DNA from: Afipia massiliensis
Lineage (GTDB): Bacteria; Pseudomonadota; Alphaproteobacteria; Rhizobiales; Xanthobacteraceae
Assembly (NCBI RefSeq): GCF_001006325.2
Contig: NZ_LBIA02000001.1
Coordinates: forward strand, 3,845,501-3,909,500
DNA: 64,000 nucleotides
Direction: 5' to 3'
A model generated the notes under the pieces. It was given only the letters and a program-made list of their open reading frames with translations, ran no database searches and was not told where the DNA came from. Position numbers and translations under genes: made by a program. Below are positions 35,994 to 45,080 of this stretch, in pieces (the stretch's first letter is position 1; each line of letters begins with the position of its first letter).

Positions 35994-36152
35994 GTGAGTG
36001 ACCCCGAGCAAGACAATCGGAAACGCAACCTGAAAATCGCCGAGAACGAAGCAGCGCGCGAACTCAAAAGTGACGTCCGCCTGACAACCTGGGCGATCGC
36101 TGTTGCGGTGGTCGTCGCGCTGATCGTTCTTGCGCTCTTTCTGAGGCGATAA
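35994..36152 (+). CDS. small single-span membrane protein
   Basis: A GTG start at 35994 is preceded by AGGAGA with 6-nt spacing. The 52-residue product has a charged N-terminal half (VSDPEQDNRKRNLKIAENEA) and a C-terminal membrane segment WAIAVAVVVALIVLALFLRR. It looks like a tail-anchored small membrane protein. No family is recognised. Confidence 0.65.
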   Translation: MSDPEQDNRKRNLKIAENEAARELKSDVRLTTWAIAVAVVVALIVLALFLRR

Positions 36153-36224
36153 AGTCAGGCTCGCCCCTGCACCCCCGTCTTGGCGGCTATGCGAGCGGCG
36201 GCCTGAACCATCCCCGAATGGAGG

Positions 36225-36722
36225 CTACTTGTCGAAGGTCATGTCCACGCATTTCATGACGTCCGGCCCGACGCCAACGCTGAGGATGATGCATCCCTTG
36301 GCGCTGAGCTTGGAGCGGTCGCTGACCCAGATCGCGGACCCGCCGGAGCCGAAGAATGCATTCGTGTTCGGCGGCTCGGTTTCGGTCGCGTCGAATGCGT
36401 AGTCCGAATCTCCGGGAAATATGCGGGCCTTCAATTTGCAGGAACCGTCGGTATCGACCTTGAGCACTTCCTTGTTGTCGCGGGTCACGCCGACGCTGAC
36501 CTGACATCGATAGAATTCGGATGTCCGCGAGTTGAAAATGTAAGCGTAGGACTTGCAGTTGATGTTCTGGAGCTTGCCCGCGTTCAGGCCGCGACCGCAG
36601 GCGATCCGCTGGTTGCTGCTGAGCTTGATTTCGTCGGCTGCGCGAGCGTCCGTGACGCCGGAAAAGGTAGTGAGAGCGAGAGCCGGCAAAAGCCCAAAAA
36701 AGAATCCGCGAAACTTCTTCAT
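36225..36722 (-). CDS. secreted hypothetical protein
   Basis: This 165-residue protein has a signal peptide (MKKFRGFFFGLLPALALTTF, cleavage after DARA). The mature part carries several cysteines (IACGRGL, INCKSYAY, YRCQVSV, GSCKLKA, KGCIILS, MKCVDMT), which suggests a disulphide-bonded periplasmic or extracellular domain. I do not recognise a family. The start is well defined by the signal peptide, with a GGAGATAATCA upstream. Confidence 0.75.
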   Translation of the reverse strand: MKKFRGFFFGLLPALALTTFSGVTDARAADEIKLSSNQRIACGRGLNAGKLQNINCKSYAYIFNSRTSEFYRCQVSVGVTRDNKEVLKVDTDGSCKLKARIFPGDSDYAFDATETEPPNTNAFFGSGGSAIWVSDRSKLSAKGCIILSVGVGPDVMKCVDMTFDK

Positions 36723-36835
36723 TGATTATCTCCTGTTGCGTATGCCGTATGGCGGCGAAATCATGCCGGGCACCGCACGTCCGGCCCCGACTCTAATGCA
36801 GTTTGTACAGATAGGCTATCGGCCAGCCGGTTTCC

Positions 36836-37738
36836 TCAGCGCGCAAGCGCCTGCGCTCTCAAATGCTCCACGGCGCTCAGCAGGCGGCTTTGGCCCTGCT
36901 CTCCGATAGCCGCCTCACGCGCTTCCAGGATGGCGTCACCGAGCTTCGGAAGCGGGAGGTCCCCGTCGCATGTCGGTTTGACCAGGCGGTCGATAATAAT
37001 ATTCCATTGTGCAAGGCCATTCTCGTAGGCGTCGCCGTGCCCGTTGATGAGGTTGGCAGTACGTACAATCGCAATGGTTGCATCGGGCTGTTTCACGAGG
37101 CTGCGGTCGACCATGTGAAGCCACCGTTCAACCCACACGCGCTCCAGCTTGAATCGCTCGGAAAACGGTCGCGTGACCCGCAGTGCGGCAAGCCATTTCA
37201 GCTTGCGAAGCGAAAATCGGCCCGCAGAACTGAACCGCAGCTTGACCGACCGGTGTGTCAGCCGCGCCAGCCGCAGCCGCCGGAAAATATCCAGCGCGGC
37301 GCCCGCTATTGCGGATGGAAGCATCCGGATCACCTCATCCCAGTGAAACCGCTCCACCCGGTCGGTCGACGATGCGTTGGGCTCGGCATTCATACCGCCG
37401 GCGGCGGACAGCTTGAGCTGTGCCACGCGGATCGGATCCTCGAAGTGCATCCGGTCCGACAGGAGTTGTGCCAGTTCGGCAAGATTGGGCACGGTAACAC
37501 CGATCGGACCGATATAGCGGCCGATCCGGTCGAGATAGGCCAGCGCGTAATCGGGATCCTGGTAGTCGATCAGCGAATGAACGGCTTCATTCACGATGGG
37601 GACGACGTCGGGCGGCAGGCGCAGCGACAGCCGTGCCAGCGCCGCGCGCGCCACTCGCGGATCGCGGGTCTCCTCGCCGAAGTAGCGCTCTTTGAGCAGC
37701 CGGAACGGCGATGGCGGGACTTTGACCCTTATCTTCAT
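36836..37738 (-). CDS. stand-alone DUF6537-like protein
   Basis: This 300-residue soluble protein has the pattern FGEETRDPRVARAALARLSL and LIDYQDPDYALAYLDRIGRY, which resembles the DUF6537 region at the C-terminus of indolepyruvate ferredoxin oxidoreductase beta-type proteins. None of the oxidoreductase part is present. It is helical and basic in the middle (RKLKWLAALRVTRPFSERFK). Its start overlaps the stop of the cyclic-nucleotide-binding gene (ATGA), so the two are probably co-translated. The function as a separate protein is unknown. Confidence 0.6.
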   Translation of the reverse strand: MKIRVKVPPSPFRLLKERYFGEETRDPRVARAALARLSLRLPPDVVPIVNEAVHSLIDYQDPDYALAYLDRIGRYIGPIGVTVPNLAELAQLLSDRMHFEDPIRVAQLKLSAAGGMNAEPNASSTDRVERFHWDEVIRMLPSAIAGAALDIFRRLRLARLTHRSVKLRFSSAGRFSLRKLKWLAALRVTRPFSERFKLERVWVERWLHMVDRSLVKQPDATIAIVRTANLINGHGDAYENGLAQWNIIIDRLVKPTCDGDLPLPKLGDAILEAREAAIGEQGQSRLLSAVEHLRAQALAR

Positions 37739-38379
37739 GACGAGGCCTGAGCACTGCTTTGGGCGAGTTGGGCCTCAAGCTTTCCGACATTCTGGAACAG
37801 GCGCGCGCTGACCAGCCGCAGGAAATAGAATCCGAACTCCGGATTCTGGACGTAAAGCTCCTGCACCTTTGAATAGGTCACGCTGAGCACCAGCCCGCCC
37901 TCGAGACATTCGAGTGTCTGGGTCCGCTTGTTGGATGGCGACAGCATTCCGAGTTCACCGACAATGGCGCCGACCGGAAGCTCGATGCCGGATTCAACCA
38001 GCCGGTAACGGCCGCTGACGATGTAGTACATTTCCTCGGCCTGTTCGTGCTTGTAGAACAGCACCTCGCCGGTTGCGCACTTTCGCTCTGTCATGAACGG
38101 CTTCAGCCACGCCATCGACAGATCGCTGCTGACCGAGCGCTTGACCTCGCGGACCAGCAGCAGCATTTCCCGCAGCCGGTAGATGTTGAGCGGCAGCAGG
38201 ATCATGTGCAGCACCATCACGGGGTAATGGCGGTGCGCGATCGAGAACGCGATGAACACAACGTTGGTGAGGATACCGAAGATGCGGAGCGGGATCATCG
38301 TCCGCATCGTGTAGCCTGCGACCACGAACGCGGACGCGATAAACCCGCCGGCTCCAGAAACGAGACCTGTCATATCCAT
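37735..38379 (-). CDS. membrane protein with C-terminal cyclic nucleotide-binding domain (Popeye-like layout)
   Basis: This 214-residue protein has three N-terminal hydrophobic segments (GAGGFIASAFVVAGYTM, LRIFGILTNVVFIAFSI, HYPVMVLHMILLPLNIYRL), then a cytosolic linker and a cNMP-binding beta roll. The roll shows GEVLFYKHEQAEEMYYIVSG and a phosphate-binding cassette GELGMLSPSNKRTQTLEC with conserved Glu and Arg. There is no helix-turn-helix, so it is not a CRP/FNR transcription factor. The layout (three spans then a cNMP domain) is that of Popeye-domain proteins. It overlaps the DUF6537-like gene, and a class III cyclase is encoded about 1.1 kb upstream. Confidence 0.8.
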   Translation of the reverse strand: MDMTGLVSGAGGFIASAFVVAGYTMRTMIPLRIFGILTNVVFIAFSIAHRHYPVMVLHMILLPLNIYRLREMLLLVREVKRSVSSDLSMAWLKPFMTERKCATGEVLFYKHEQAEEMYYIVSGRYRLVESGIELPVGAIVGELGMLSPSNKRTQTLECLEGGLVLSVTYSKVQELYVQNPEFGFYFLRLVSARLFQNVGKLEAQLAQSSAQASS

Positions 38380-38542
38380 GGGAATCGACCTGATGCTGAA
38401 GGATGTTTGACGCGTATTATGCCGTTCCGCGCCTTGCGGAACAACGGTTGTCGCCTCTGACGCCGCTATTCAGGCGTCAATCTCGATATGGACGCCCACC
38501 ATGACCGGCGGATGATACCGGCAGCGCAGTGTACTGCGTTGC

Positions 38543-39373
38543 TCAAAGGTCGATGGACAGGCCTTCCCTGGCGACGATGGTCCCTGCCCGCGCCTTGGCA
38601 GCAGCCGCAGCTATGCGATCCATCTCGTCGTCGTCATGCTCTGGATCGTGATGAAACAGGCAGAGCGTCCCGGCGCCCGCCTCATCGGCAAGCTGGACCG
38701 CCTGTTGCCAGCTCGAATGCCCCCAGCCGACATGTTCCGGCAATTCCTCGTCCGTATATGTCGTGTCGATAACGACAAGCGCCGCATCCTTTGCGAGAGC
38801 GAGCAAGGCCGGATCGATCGAACTCCCGCTCAACTCGGTGTCGGTGATGTAGGCAAAGACACGGCCGCCGAATTCCACACGGTAGCCGGTCGCACCGCCG
38901 GGATGATTCAGCGCGGCGGTCTGGACCTTGATTCCGGGCCGCGGAGAGAGCGTCTCGCCGGGTACAAAATCGGTAAACTCGATGGCGCCCTGCGCGGTTC
39001 CGATCTCGATCGGAAACAGCGGATAGCTCATCAGCTTCCGCACCGTTTCCTTGATCCCGCCGGCGGGCTGCAGATTTCCCGCCCACAACCGGAGCCGGCT
39101 GCCCCTGTCGAACACCGGCGTAAAAAACGGAAGGCCAATGATGTGATCGATGTGCGAGTGGCTCAAAAACAAATCGAGGTCCGTCCGCGCGGCCTCATCG
39201 CTCAGCGCGTTGCCGAGCAGACGAAGTCCCGACCCTGCATCGAACACCAGACGATGATCGCCGCACTTCACCTCGACGCATGACGTATTGCCGCCATAGC
39301 GCACGGTATTGGGGCCTGGACATGGAATGCTCCCACGAACACCCCAGAACCGCACAGACATTGTGGTCGACAT
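38543..39373 (-). CDS. MBL fold metallo-hydrolase
   Basis: This 276-residue metallo-beta-lactamase-fold hydrolase opens SVRFWGVRGSIPCPGPNTVR, typical of the branch with RNase Z-like and phosphodiesterase-like members. The metal site is LSHSHIDHIIGLPFF, with later ligands in NHPGGATGY, ITDTEL and FHHDPEHDDDE. It lies downstream of the cyclase gene on the same strand. A cyclic-nucleotide phosphodiesterase role would suit the context but is only an inference. Starts at 39373 (ATG), 39361 (ATG) and 39385 (TTG) are possible; none has a strong RBS. Confidence 0.82.
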   Translation of the reverse strand: MSTTMSVRFWGVRGSIPCPGPNTVRYGGNTSCVEVKCGDHRLVFDAGSGLRLLGNALSDEAARTDLDLFLSHSHIDHIIGLPFFTPVFDRGSRLRLWAGNLQPAGGIKETVRKLMSYPLFPIEIGTAQGAIEFTDFVPGETLSPRPGIKVQTAALNHPGGATGYRVEFGGRVFAYITDTELSGSSIDPALLALAKDAALVVIDTTYTDEELPEHVGWGHSSWQQAVQLADEAGAGTLCLFHHDPEHDDDEMDRIAAAAAKARAGTIVAREGLSIDL

Positions 39374-39507
39374 GAAAAAACTCAATGAATCTTACGTAAG
39401 GATGGCATGCAGCGGTCATACTCACCAACATGATACCTCGCGGCGGCGATCAAAAAAATGGCTTGCCAGACGGTCATGTGGACGGTAGCGACGGCCTTTC
39501 GCCTCAT

Positions 39508-41760
39508 TTACTTGGTTGTCAGGGCAACGACGCCATTCCAGTCGTCCGGCGGCGGAGTTTTGCGGAATGTTTCGATCCGCTCGGAATACAGATCATAGAG
39601 CACGCTGAAGCTCTTTGCTTCGTCGGCAATGCGGCCCTTCGCGATTGCGGCGAGAGCGCCGTCCCAATCCCGGCTGCGGTAGCACGCCAGCATTTCGATG
39701 CCGAGGTTGCGCTGGCGTTGAAACGGCCCCGATTTGGCAAGATCTTCCCGCCCGACGATCGCATAAATCACCTCGGGCTCTTGCTTGCCCTTCACCGTGA
39801 TGAAATCGATTTCCAGGATTGCGAACTTGTCCTTTGCCGCCAGCGCCGTCGCTGATCCCGCGATGATCGGCACGCCGTAGGACTTCGACTGCCCCTCAAG
39901 CCGCGAGGCCAGGTTCACGCTGTCACCCAGCACCGAATAGTCGAATCGCAGGTTGGACCCCATGTTTCCGACCACGCAGGTCCCGGTATTCAGACCGATG
40001 CCGACACGCATTGGAATGAACGGCTTGCCAGCCTCATTTGCCTCGCGCTCACGTTCGACATTCAGCGCCTCGATGCGGTCGATCATGTCGAGCGCTGCAT
40101 TGCACGCGTTGATCTGATGCTGCTGATCGCTCAGCGGCGCGTTCCAGAACGCCATGATGGCGTCGCCCATGTACTTGTCGATGGTGCCCTTGCGATCGAG
40201 AATCGCATTGGTGAGCGGTGTCAGGAACCGGTTCATCAGCGATGTCAGGCCCTGCGGATCCCGCTTGAACTGCTCTGAGATGGCGGTGAAGCCACGTACG
40301 TCGCTGAACATGATGGTCATGTCCCGCTCCTCGCCGCCGAGCACGAGCTTTTCCGGCGACTGCGCCAGTTGTTCAACCAACGCCGGCGACAGGTATTGAC
40401 CGAAGGCCGAACGGATGCGGCGGCGCTGCGCCTGTTCGCGGAAGTAGCTGCTGAACACCAGCACCAGGTAGATCGCGGTGCTCGCGATCAGCGGGAACGT
40501 GAAATCGATCAGCAGCCGGTGCTCCGCGAAGAAGTACCAGGACGTCGCCACCATGATGCTGACGATGACGGCGCCGAACAGCAGAAGCATGATGGCGCTG
40601 AGGATCGGCGCGAGCCAGATGATGGCGATGCCGAACAGGATCGCGGCCAGCACTTCCGCGCCGACAGCATAATTCGGCTGCGACAGCACCGAGCGGGTCA
40701 GCGCGCTCTCCAGCACCTGCGCATGAACTTCGACGCCCGGCATCACCGGATCGAGCGGTGTGGTCTTCACGTCCAGCAATCCGACAGCCGAGGTGCCGAT
40801 CAGGATCAACTTGCGCGAAATCCGATCGGGACCAACCACACCGTCCAGCACATCGGCTGCCGACACATAACGCGCCGCATCGTGTTTTGCGAAATGCACC
40901 CAAAGCTGGCCGTTGCGATCGGTGGGGACTTCAAATCCAGGCACCGCCACGCTCTTCACACCGGCCTCGTCCGACTTGATGAGAATGGTGTCGGACTTGG
41001 TGACGATGCGCAGCATCTCGAACGTCAGCGAAGGCATCAATTCGCCCTGCGCCAACATGATCATCGGGACGCGGCGGACAATACCGTCGCGCTCGGTGCG
41101 GATCGTGAACAGGCCGCGCCCGGGAGCGGCCTCCTCAAGCACCGGAATATTGCGCAGCAGCCCCGGGAACTGCAGCAGGAACGGCCGCGGATCGCCACCC
41201 AGCGTCGCAAGGCCAGTCAGAGGCAGATTCAATTCCGGCTGGGGTACGAATCTCGGCAGGCCGGATTCGCCAAGAATAGACGGCGATTTCCGCAGCACGT
41301 CGGCGAGCACCTGATCGTTGCTAGGCAGCGCCCGCAATTTTGCCCGGCTTGCTTCATCCAGATCACGGTACGTATCGGCTGCGATGCCGGGCGAAAGTCG
41401 ATCCTGCTCCGCGAACACGATATCGAAGGCAATCGCGGCGGCACCGAGATCGGTCAGCCGCTGAACAAGGTCGGCAACGCGCGTGCGCGGCCACGGCCAT
41501 TGCCCGAACTTGGCGAGGCTTTTCTCGTCGATGTCGATGATGACGACGGGGCGCTGCGTGGTTTCGCGCGGCTTGAGGATTTGATACCCATCGAAGGTGC
41601 GGACGCGCAGCTCTTCGAGCGGGATCGGGTCCACAATGCGGACACCGAGCATTGCGATCAGAAGCAAAAGACACAACAGCCGCGCGTAGCCGAACAGCTT
41701 CGCATAACGCCTGAGACGCGCGAGAAAACGCACCGCCGATTTCATGACCGCCCGCACCAT
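39508..41760 (-). CDS. CHASE2 domain class III adenylate/guanylate cyclase
   Basis: This 750-residue membrane sensor has an N-terminal span (LLCLLLLIAMLGVRIVD), a large periplasmic CHASE2 domain (about residues 45-350), three membrane segments (AEVLAAILFGIAIIWLAPIL and following) and a C-terminal class III cyclase domain (about 480-680). Metal aspartates are in FSDVRGFTAI and KYMGDAIMAF. The purine-selecting lysine is in TIDKYMGD and pairs with Ser in YSVLGDSVNLASR, which suggests cAMP production. A C-terminal helical tail follows. It begins 18 bp after the HlyD-like gene and is probably in one operon with the type I exporter. Confidence 0.9.
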   Translation of the reverse strand: MVRAVMKSAVRFLARLRRYAKLFGYARLLCLLLLIAMLGVRIVDPIPLEELRVRTFDGYQILKPRETTQRPVVIIDIDEKSLAKFGQWPWPRTRVADLVQRLTDLGAAAIAFDIVFAEQDRLSPGIAADTYRDLDEASRAKLRALPSNDQVLADVLRKSPSILGESGLPRFVPQPELNLPLTGLATLGGDPRPFLLQFPGLLRNIPVLEEAAPGRGLFTIRTERDGIVRRVPMIMLAQGELMPSLTFEMLRIVTKSDTILIKSDEAGVKSVAVPGFEVPTDRNGQLWVHFAKHDAARYVSAADVLDGVVGPDRISRKLILIGTSAVGLLDVKTTPLDPVMPGVEVHAQVLESALTRSVLSQPNYAVGAEVLAAILFGIAIIWLAPILSAIMLLLFGAVIVSIMVATSWYFFAEHRLLIDFTFPLIASTAIYLVLVFSSYFREQAQRRRIRSAFGQYLSPALVEQLAQSPEKLVLGGEERDMTIMFSDVRGFTAISEQFKRDPQGLTSLMNRFLTPLTNAILDRKGTIDKYMGDAIMAFWNAPLSDQQHQINACNAALDMIDRIEALNVEREREANEAGKPFIPMRVGIGLNTGTCVVGNMGSNLRFDYSVLGDSVNLASRLEGQSKSYGVPIIAGSATALAAKDKFAILEIDFITVKGKQEPEVIYAIVGREDLAKSGPFQRQRNLGIEMLACYRSRDWDGALAAIAKGRIADEAKSFSVLYDLYSERIETFRKTPPPDDWNGVVALTTK

Positions 41761-41778
41761 GCCGCTAGCCGATACCCG

Positions 41779-43176
41779 TTACTTTTCCCGGAATGCACGC
41801 ATGAGCTGGTCGCTGAACGGCTTCGCGAGATAGGATATCATGGTGCGCTCGCCGGTCTGCACAAAAGCCTCGACCGGCATGCCGGGCATCAGCCTGACAT
41901 CCCCGAGCCGCGCCACCTCTTCCGGCGGCAGCGAGACGCGGACAGTATAATAGCTTTGGCCGGTACGCTGGTCGACCGTGGTGTCGGGCGAAATCCGGCT
42001 GATGGTCCCGTTCAGTTCAGGCGTGGTGCGCTGATTGAAGGCGGACAGCCGGAGCAATGTCTTCTGGCCGATCCGCAACTGATCGATGTCCTGCGGATTG
42101 ACCTTGGCTTCGACGGACAGATTGTCGGAGTCCGGTACGATGAGCATGACCGCATCGCCGGCGGTGATGACGCCACCGACGGTGTGGACTGTCGACTGGA
42201 GCACCATGCCGTCCTGCGGCGCGCGGATATCGATGCGGCGCAGCTGATCCTCGGCGGTCACCTTGCGTTCGACGAACTCGCCGATCTTGTCGTTGATCTC
42301 GCGCATCTCCTTGGAGACTTCGCTGGAAAGATCCTTGTCGATCTGGATGATCTGCAGTTCGATTTCTGTGATCTTGCCCTTGGCTTGCGCCTTCTGGGCG
42401 ACGAACTGCGCACGATCGCCGTCGAGCCGTGCTGCGTCCCGCTCGAGAACGGTCAGTCGTGAAATCTGCACGAGGTTCTTTGCGTAAAGATCGCGGACGC
42501 CGACGAGCTCCTTCTGAATGAGTTCAATCTCGCGCGACTTGGCGTTCTCCTGCGCCTCAAGGCCGCCGATCTCCTCCTTGAGCTGTGCGATACGTTCCTT
42601 GAGCTGAGCCTTCTGGTTGACCCGGCCGGATGAGCGCACCTGAAACAGCTTGATCTCGTTGCCGATGAGCGACCGGACATCCGGATTGGCGAACGATTCC
42701 ATCAGTTCCGGCGGAAAAGTAATGCGGTCTGCGCCATCTTGCTCCGCCAGCAATCTAGCCCGGCGCGCCAACAGTCCGTCCAGACCTTTGGTGACGATAG
42801 CAAGGCTTGCCTTGGTCACCGTGTCGTCGAGGCGCACCACGACATCACCGGCCTTGACGCGGTCGCCGTCACGCGCCCTCACCTCGCCGACGACACCGCC
42901 GGTCGGGTGCTGCACTTTCTTGACGTTGGAATCGACGACAATGGAGCCCGGCGCGATCAGCGCGCCGGAGATCTGCGCGGTCGAGGCCCAGCCGCCGATG
43001 CCGCATGTCAGCAGCGTGACGACGACAAGGCCCACGATCAAATGAAAACGGATCGATCTGCGCGATCCCGGCTGGTCGAGGCTCTTGAAGATGGAGAGGC
43101 GCTCCAGCGGTGAAAACAAGGCGGTGAAGATGCGACGCACATTACCTTCGGTTCTGGCGAGGGGCGGCTTGCTCAT
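41779..43176 (-). CDS. type I secretion membrane fusion protein (HlyD family)
   Basis: This 465-residue periplasmic adaptor joins the inner-membrane ABC transporter to an outer-membrane TolC channel. One N-terminal span (FHLIVGLVVVTLLTCGIGGW) is followed by the lipoyl half ISGALIAPGSIVVDSNVKKVQ...GGVVGEVRARDGDRV. A long coiled-coil hairpin (about residues 170-320) and the second half IRAPQDGMVLQSTVHTVGGV follow, then the usual HlyD beta domain. Its start overlaps the ABC gene by 4 bp. No TolC gene is present in the window. Confidence 0.94.
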   Translation of the reverse strand: MSKPPLARTEGNVRRIFTALFSPLERLSIFKSLDQPGSRRSIRFHLIVGLVVVTLLTCGIGGWASTAQISGALIAPGSIVVDSNVKKVQHPTGGVVGEVRARDGDRVKAGDVVVRLDDTVTKASLAIVTKGLDGLLARRARLLAEQDGADRITFPPELMESFANPDVRSLIGNEIKLFQVRSSGRVNQKAQLKERIAQLKEEIGGLEAQENAKSREIELIQKELVGVRDLYAKNLVQISRLTVLERDAARLDGDRAQFVAQKAQAKGKITEIELQIIQIDKDLSSEVSKEMREINDKIGEFVERKVTAEDQLRRIDIRAPQDGMVLQSTVHTVGGVITAGDAVMLIVPDSDNLSVEAKVNPQDIDQLRIGQKTLLRLSAFNQRTTPELNGTISRISPDTTVDQRTGQSYYTVRVSLPPEEVARLGDVRLMPGMPVEAFVQTGERTMISYLAKPFSDQLMRAFREK

Positions 43177-44936
43177 GGTTGGCCTCCTCCCTTGTCCGAC
43201 ACGATCTTGATGGCGGGTGGGGTCGCGACGGGGCGTTGCAGCACCTGGCCAAGGACAGCCTCCTTGGGTCCGAACGCCTGAACCCGCCCGTCCTTCAAGA
43301 CCAGAACGAGATCGACGCTCTCGATGCCGATCGGGCGATGGGCGACCACGACAACAACGCCGCCCCGTGCGCGGACCGCAAGGATGGCCTTGTTCAGCGC
43401 CACATCGCCTTCGCTGTCGAGGTTGGAGTTCGGCTCATCGAGCACCACGAGGAATGGATTGCCGTAGAGCGCCCGCGCCAGCGCGATGCGCTGGGCCTGT
43501 CCGGCCGACAGCACGCTGCCCTGATCGCCGATCTGGGTGTCGTAGCCGTCCTTCATGCCGATGATCAGGTCATGGACGCGCGCTTCCCGGGCGGCAGCGA
43601 TGATGCTTTCCGGCGACGCATCGTCTTCGAAGCGCGAAATGTTCTGGGCAATGGTGCCGGCAAACAGCTCCACATCCTGCGGCAGGTAGCCGATATGGCG
43701 GCCGAGGATTTCCGGCGACCATTGGTCGAGCGCCGCCCCGTCGAGCCGCACCTTGCCGCGCAACGGCTGCCAGACTCCGACCAGCGCCCGCACCAGCGAG
43801 GATTTGCCCGATCCGCTGGGCCCGATGACGCCGACGCCCTGACCTGCCTCAAGCGTAAACGTGATGTCCTGCCCCACCACCTTCTGTTCGCCCGGGGGCG
43901 CGATGGTGAGCACCTCGACGGAGACCTTGTTGGCCGGGGTTTCCAGCAGCGTCGGAGCGCCCTGCTCCGGCAGCATGCCCAGCAGCCGGTTGAGCCGGTG
44001 CCAACTTTGCCGGGCGGCCACGAAACCCTTCCAGTGCGCGATGGCGAGATCGACCGGCGCCAGCGCCCGGGCGCTGAGGATCGACCCGGCGATAATGATA
44101 CCCGCAGTGGCCTGCTGGTTGATGACCAGATAGGCGCCGACGCCGAGCACGGCGGATTGCAGCATCATGCGCATCACCTTGGCGATGGCGCCTAGCCCGC
44201 CCGCGACGTCGCTGGCCCGCTGGTTGCTCGCGAGGTAGTCGCGGTTGGACTCCTCCCATCGCCGGCCGACACGACCGGCCATGCCCATCGCCGCCAGCAC
44301 CTCCGCATTGCGGCGGCTCGCCAGCGCAAGGTCCTGCCGGCGCATAGCCATGCCCGTGGAGCGCTTCATAGGGTCGTTGGTCAGGTATTCGGTCAGGATG
44401 GTCAGTGCGATCAGGAGAATGGCGCCGACCAGCGCGGTCACACCGATCAGGGGATGGAAGGCGAAACAGATCGCGAGATAAAGCGGCAGCCACGGCAGGT
44501 CGAACAGCGCGCCCGGCCCCATGCCCGAGAGGAACGACCGGACGTTGTCGAGATCACGCAGCGGCTGCAGGCCCTCGCTGCGATTACCCACGAGCAGCGG
44601 CATCCGGACGACAATGTCATAGACGCGGCGGCTGAGCATTTCATCGAGCGCGGACCCGATCCGGATCAGGATGCGGCCGCGGATCACATCGAGGATGCCC
44701 TGGACGACGTAGAGACCGCCCGCCAGCACGATCAGCCCCACCAGCGTCGGAATGCTGCGGCTCGGCAGCACCCGGTCGTAGACCTCCAGCATGAAGAACG
44801 AGCCGGTCAGGTAGAGTATGTTGATGACGCAGCTCATCACACCGACGCCGACAAACGCGCTGCGGCAGGCGCGCAGCGCCGCGCCCAGCTCGGAACGGGG
44901 CGAATGAGCGTGACCTGATGTCTTAGCGGACTGCAT
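43173..44936 (-). CDS. type I secretion ABC transporter (permease/ATPase)
   Basis: This 587-residue half-transporter has six membrane segments and a C-terminal ATPase. The ATPase motifs are Walker A GPSGSGKSSLVRAL, Q-loop GYLPQDVELF, signature LSAGQAQRIALARALYG, Walker B FLVVLDEPNSNLD and H-loop VVVVAHRP. There is no N-terminal C39 peptidase domain, as in PrtD/HasD-type exporters of RTX proteins. It lies about 145 bp downstream of the 1390-residue repeat protein and overlaps the HlyD gene. The likely substrates are the two repeat proteins in this window. Confidence 0.94.
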   Translation of the reverse strand: MQSAKTSGHAHSPRSELGAALRACRSAFVGVGVMSCVINILYLTGSFFMLEVYDRVLPSRSIPTLVGLIVLAGGLYVVQGILDVIRGRILIRIGSALDEMLSRRVYDIVVRMPLLVGNRSEGLQPLRDLDNVRSFLSGMGPGALFDLPWLPLYLAICFAFHPLIGVTALVGAILLIALTILTEYLTNDPMKRSTGMAMRRQDLALASRRNAEVLAAMGMAGRVGRRWEESNRDYLASNQRASDVAGGLGAIAKVMRMMLQSAVLGVGAYLVINQQATAGIIIAGSILSARALAPVDLAIAHWKGFVAARQSWHRLNRLLGMLPEQGAPTLLETPANKVSVEVLTIAPPGEQKVVGQDITFTLEAGQGVGVIGPSGSGKSSLVRALVGVWQPLRGKVRLDGAALDQWSPEILGRHIGYLPQDVELFAGTIAQNISRFEDDASPESIIAAAREARVHDLIIGMKDGYDTQIGDQGSVLSAGQAQRIALARALYGNPFLVVLDEPNSNLDSEGDVALNKAILAVRARGGVVVVVAHRPIGIESVDLVLVLKDGRVQAFGPKEAVLGQVLQRPVATPPAIKIVSDKGGGQP

Positions 44937-45080
44937 CGATACCTGGCTTGCCGGCTGCTGTCAGAACGCCAATCTGCAGTTCATGAATCGTGCGCGGCGA
45001 CGGGTCCATCATGCCATGACATGGGCGGAGATTGCAGCCGGAAACATGATCGAAGTTAATGTTTCCGCCCCTCCCGCTCA

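Noticed and set aside
40369-42462. A 697-codon plus frame opposite the cyclase and HlyD genes
   Set aside because: It is a shadow of two well-supported minus genes, is rich in His, Arg and Gln, and has no motif.
44937-45080. A possible gene in the gap between the 1390-residue protein and the ABC gene
   Set aside because: Only short frames without ribosome binding sites are seen; the gap is best read as an operon spacer.
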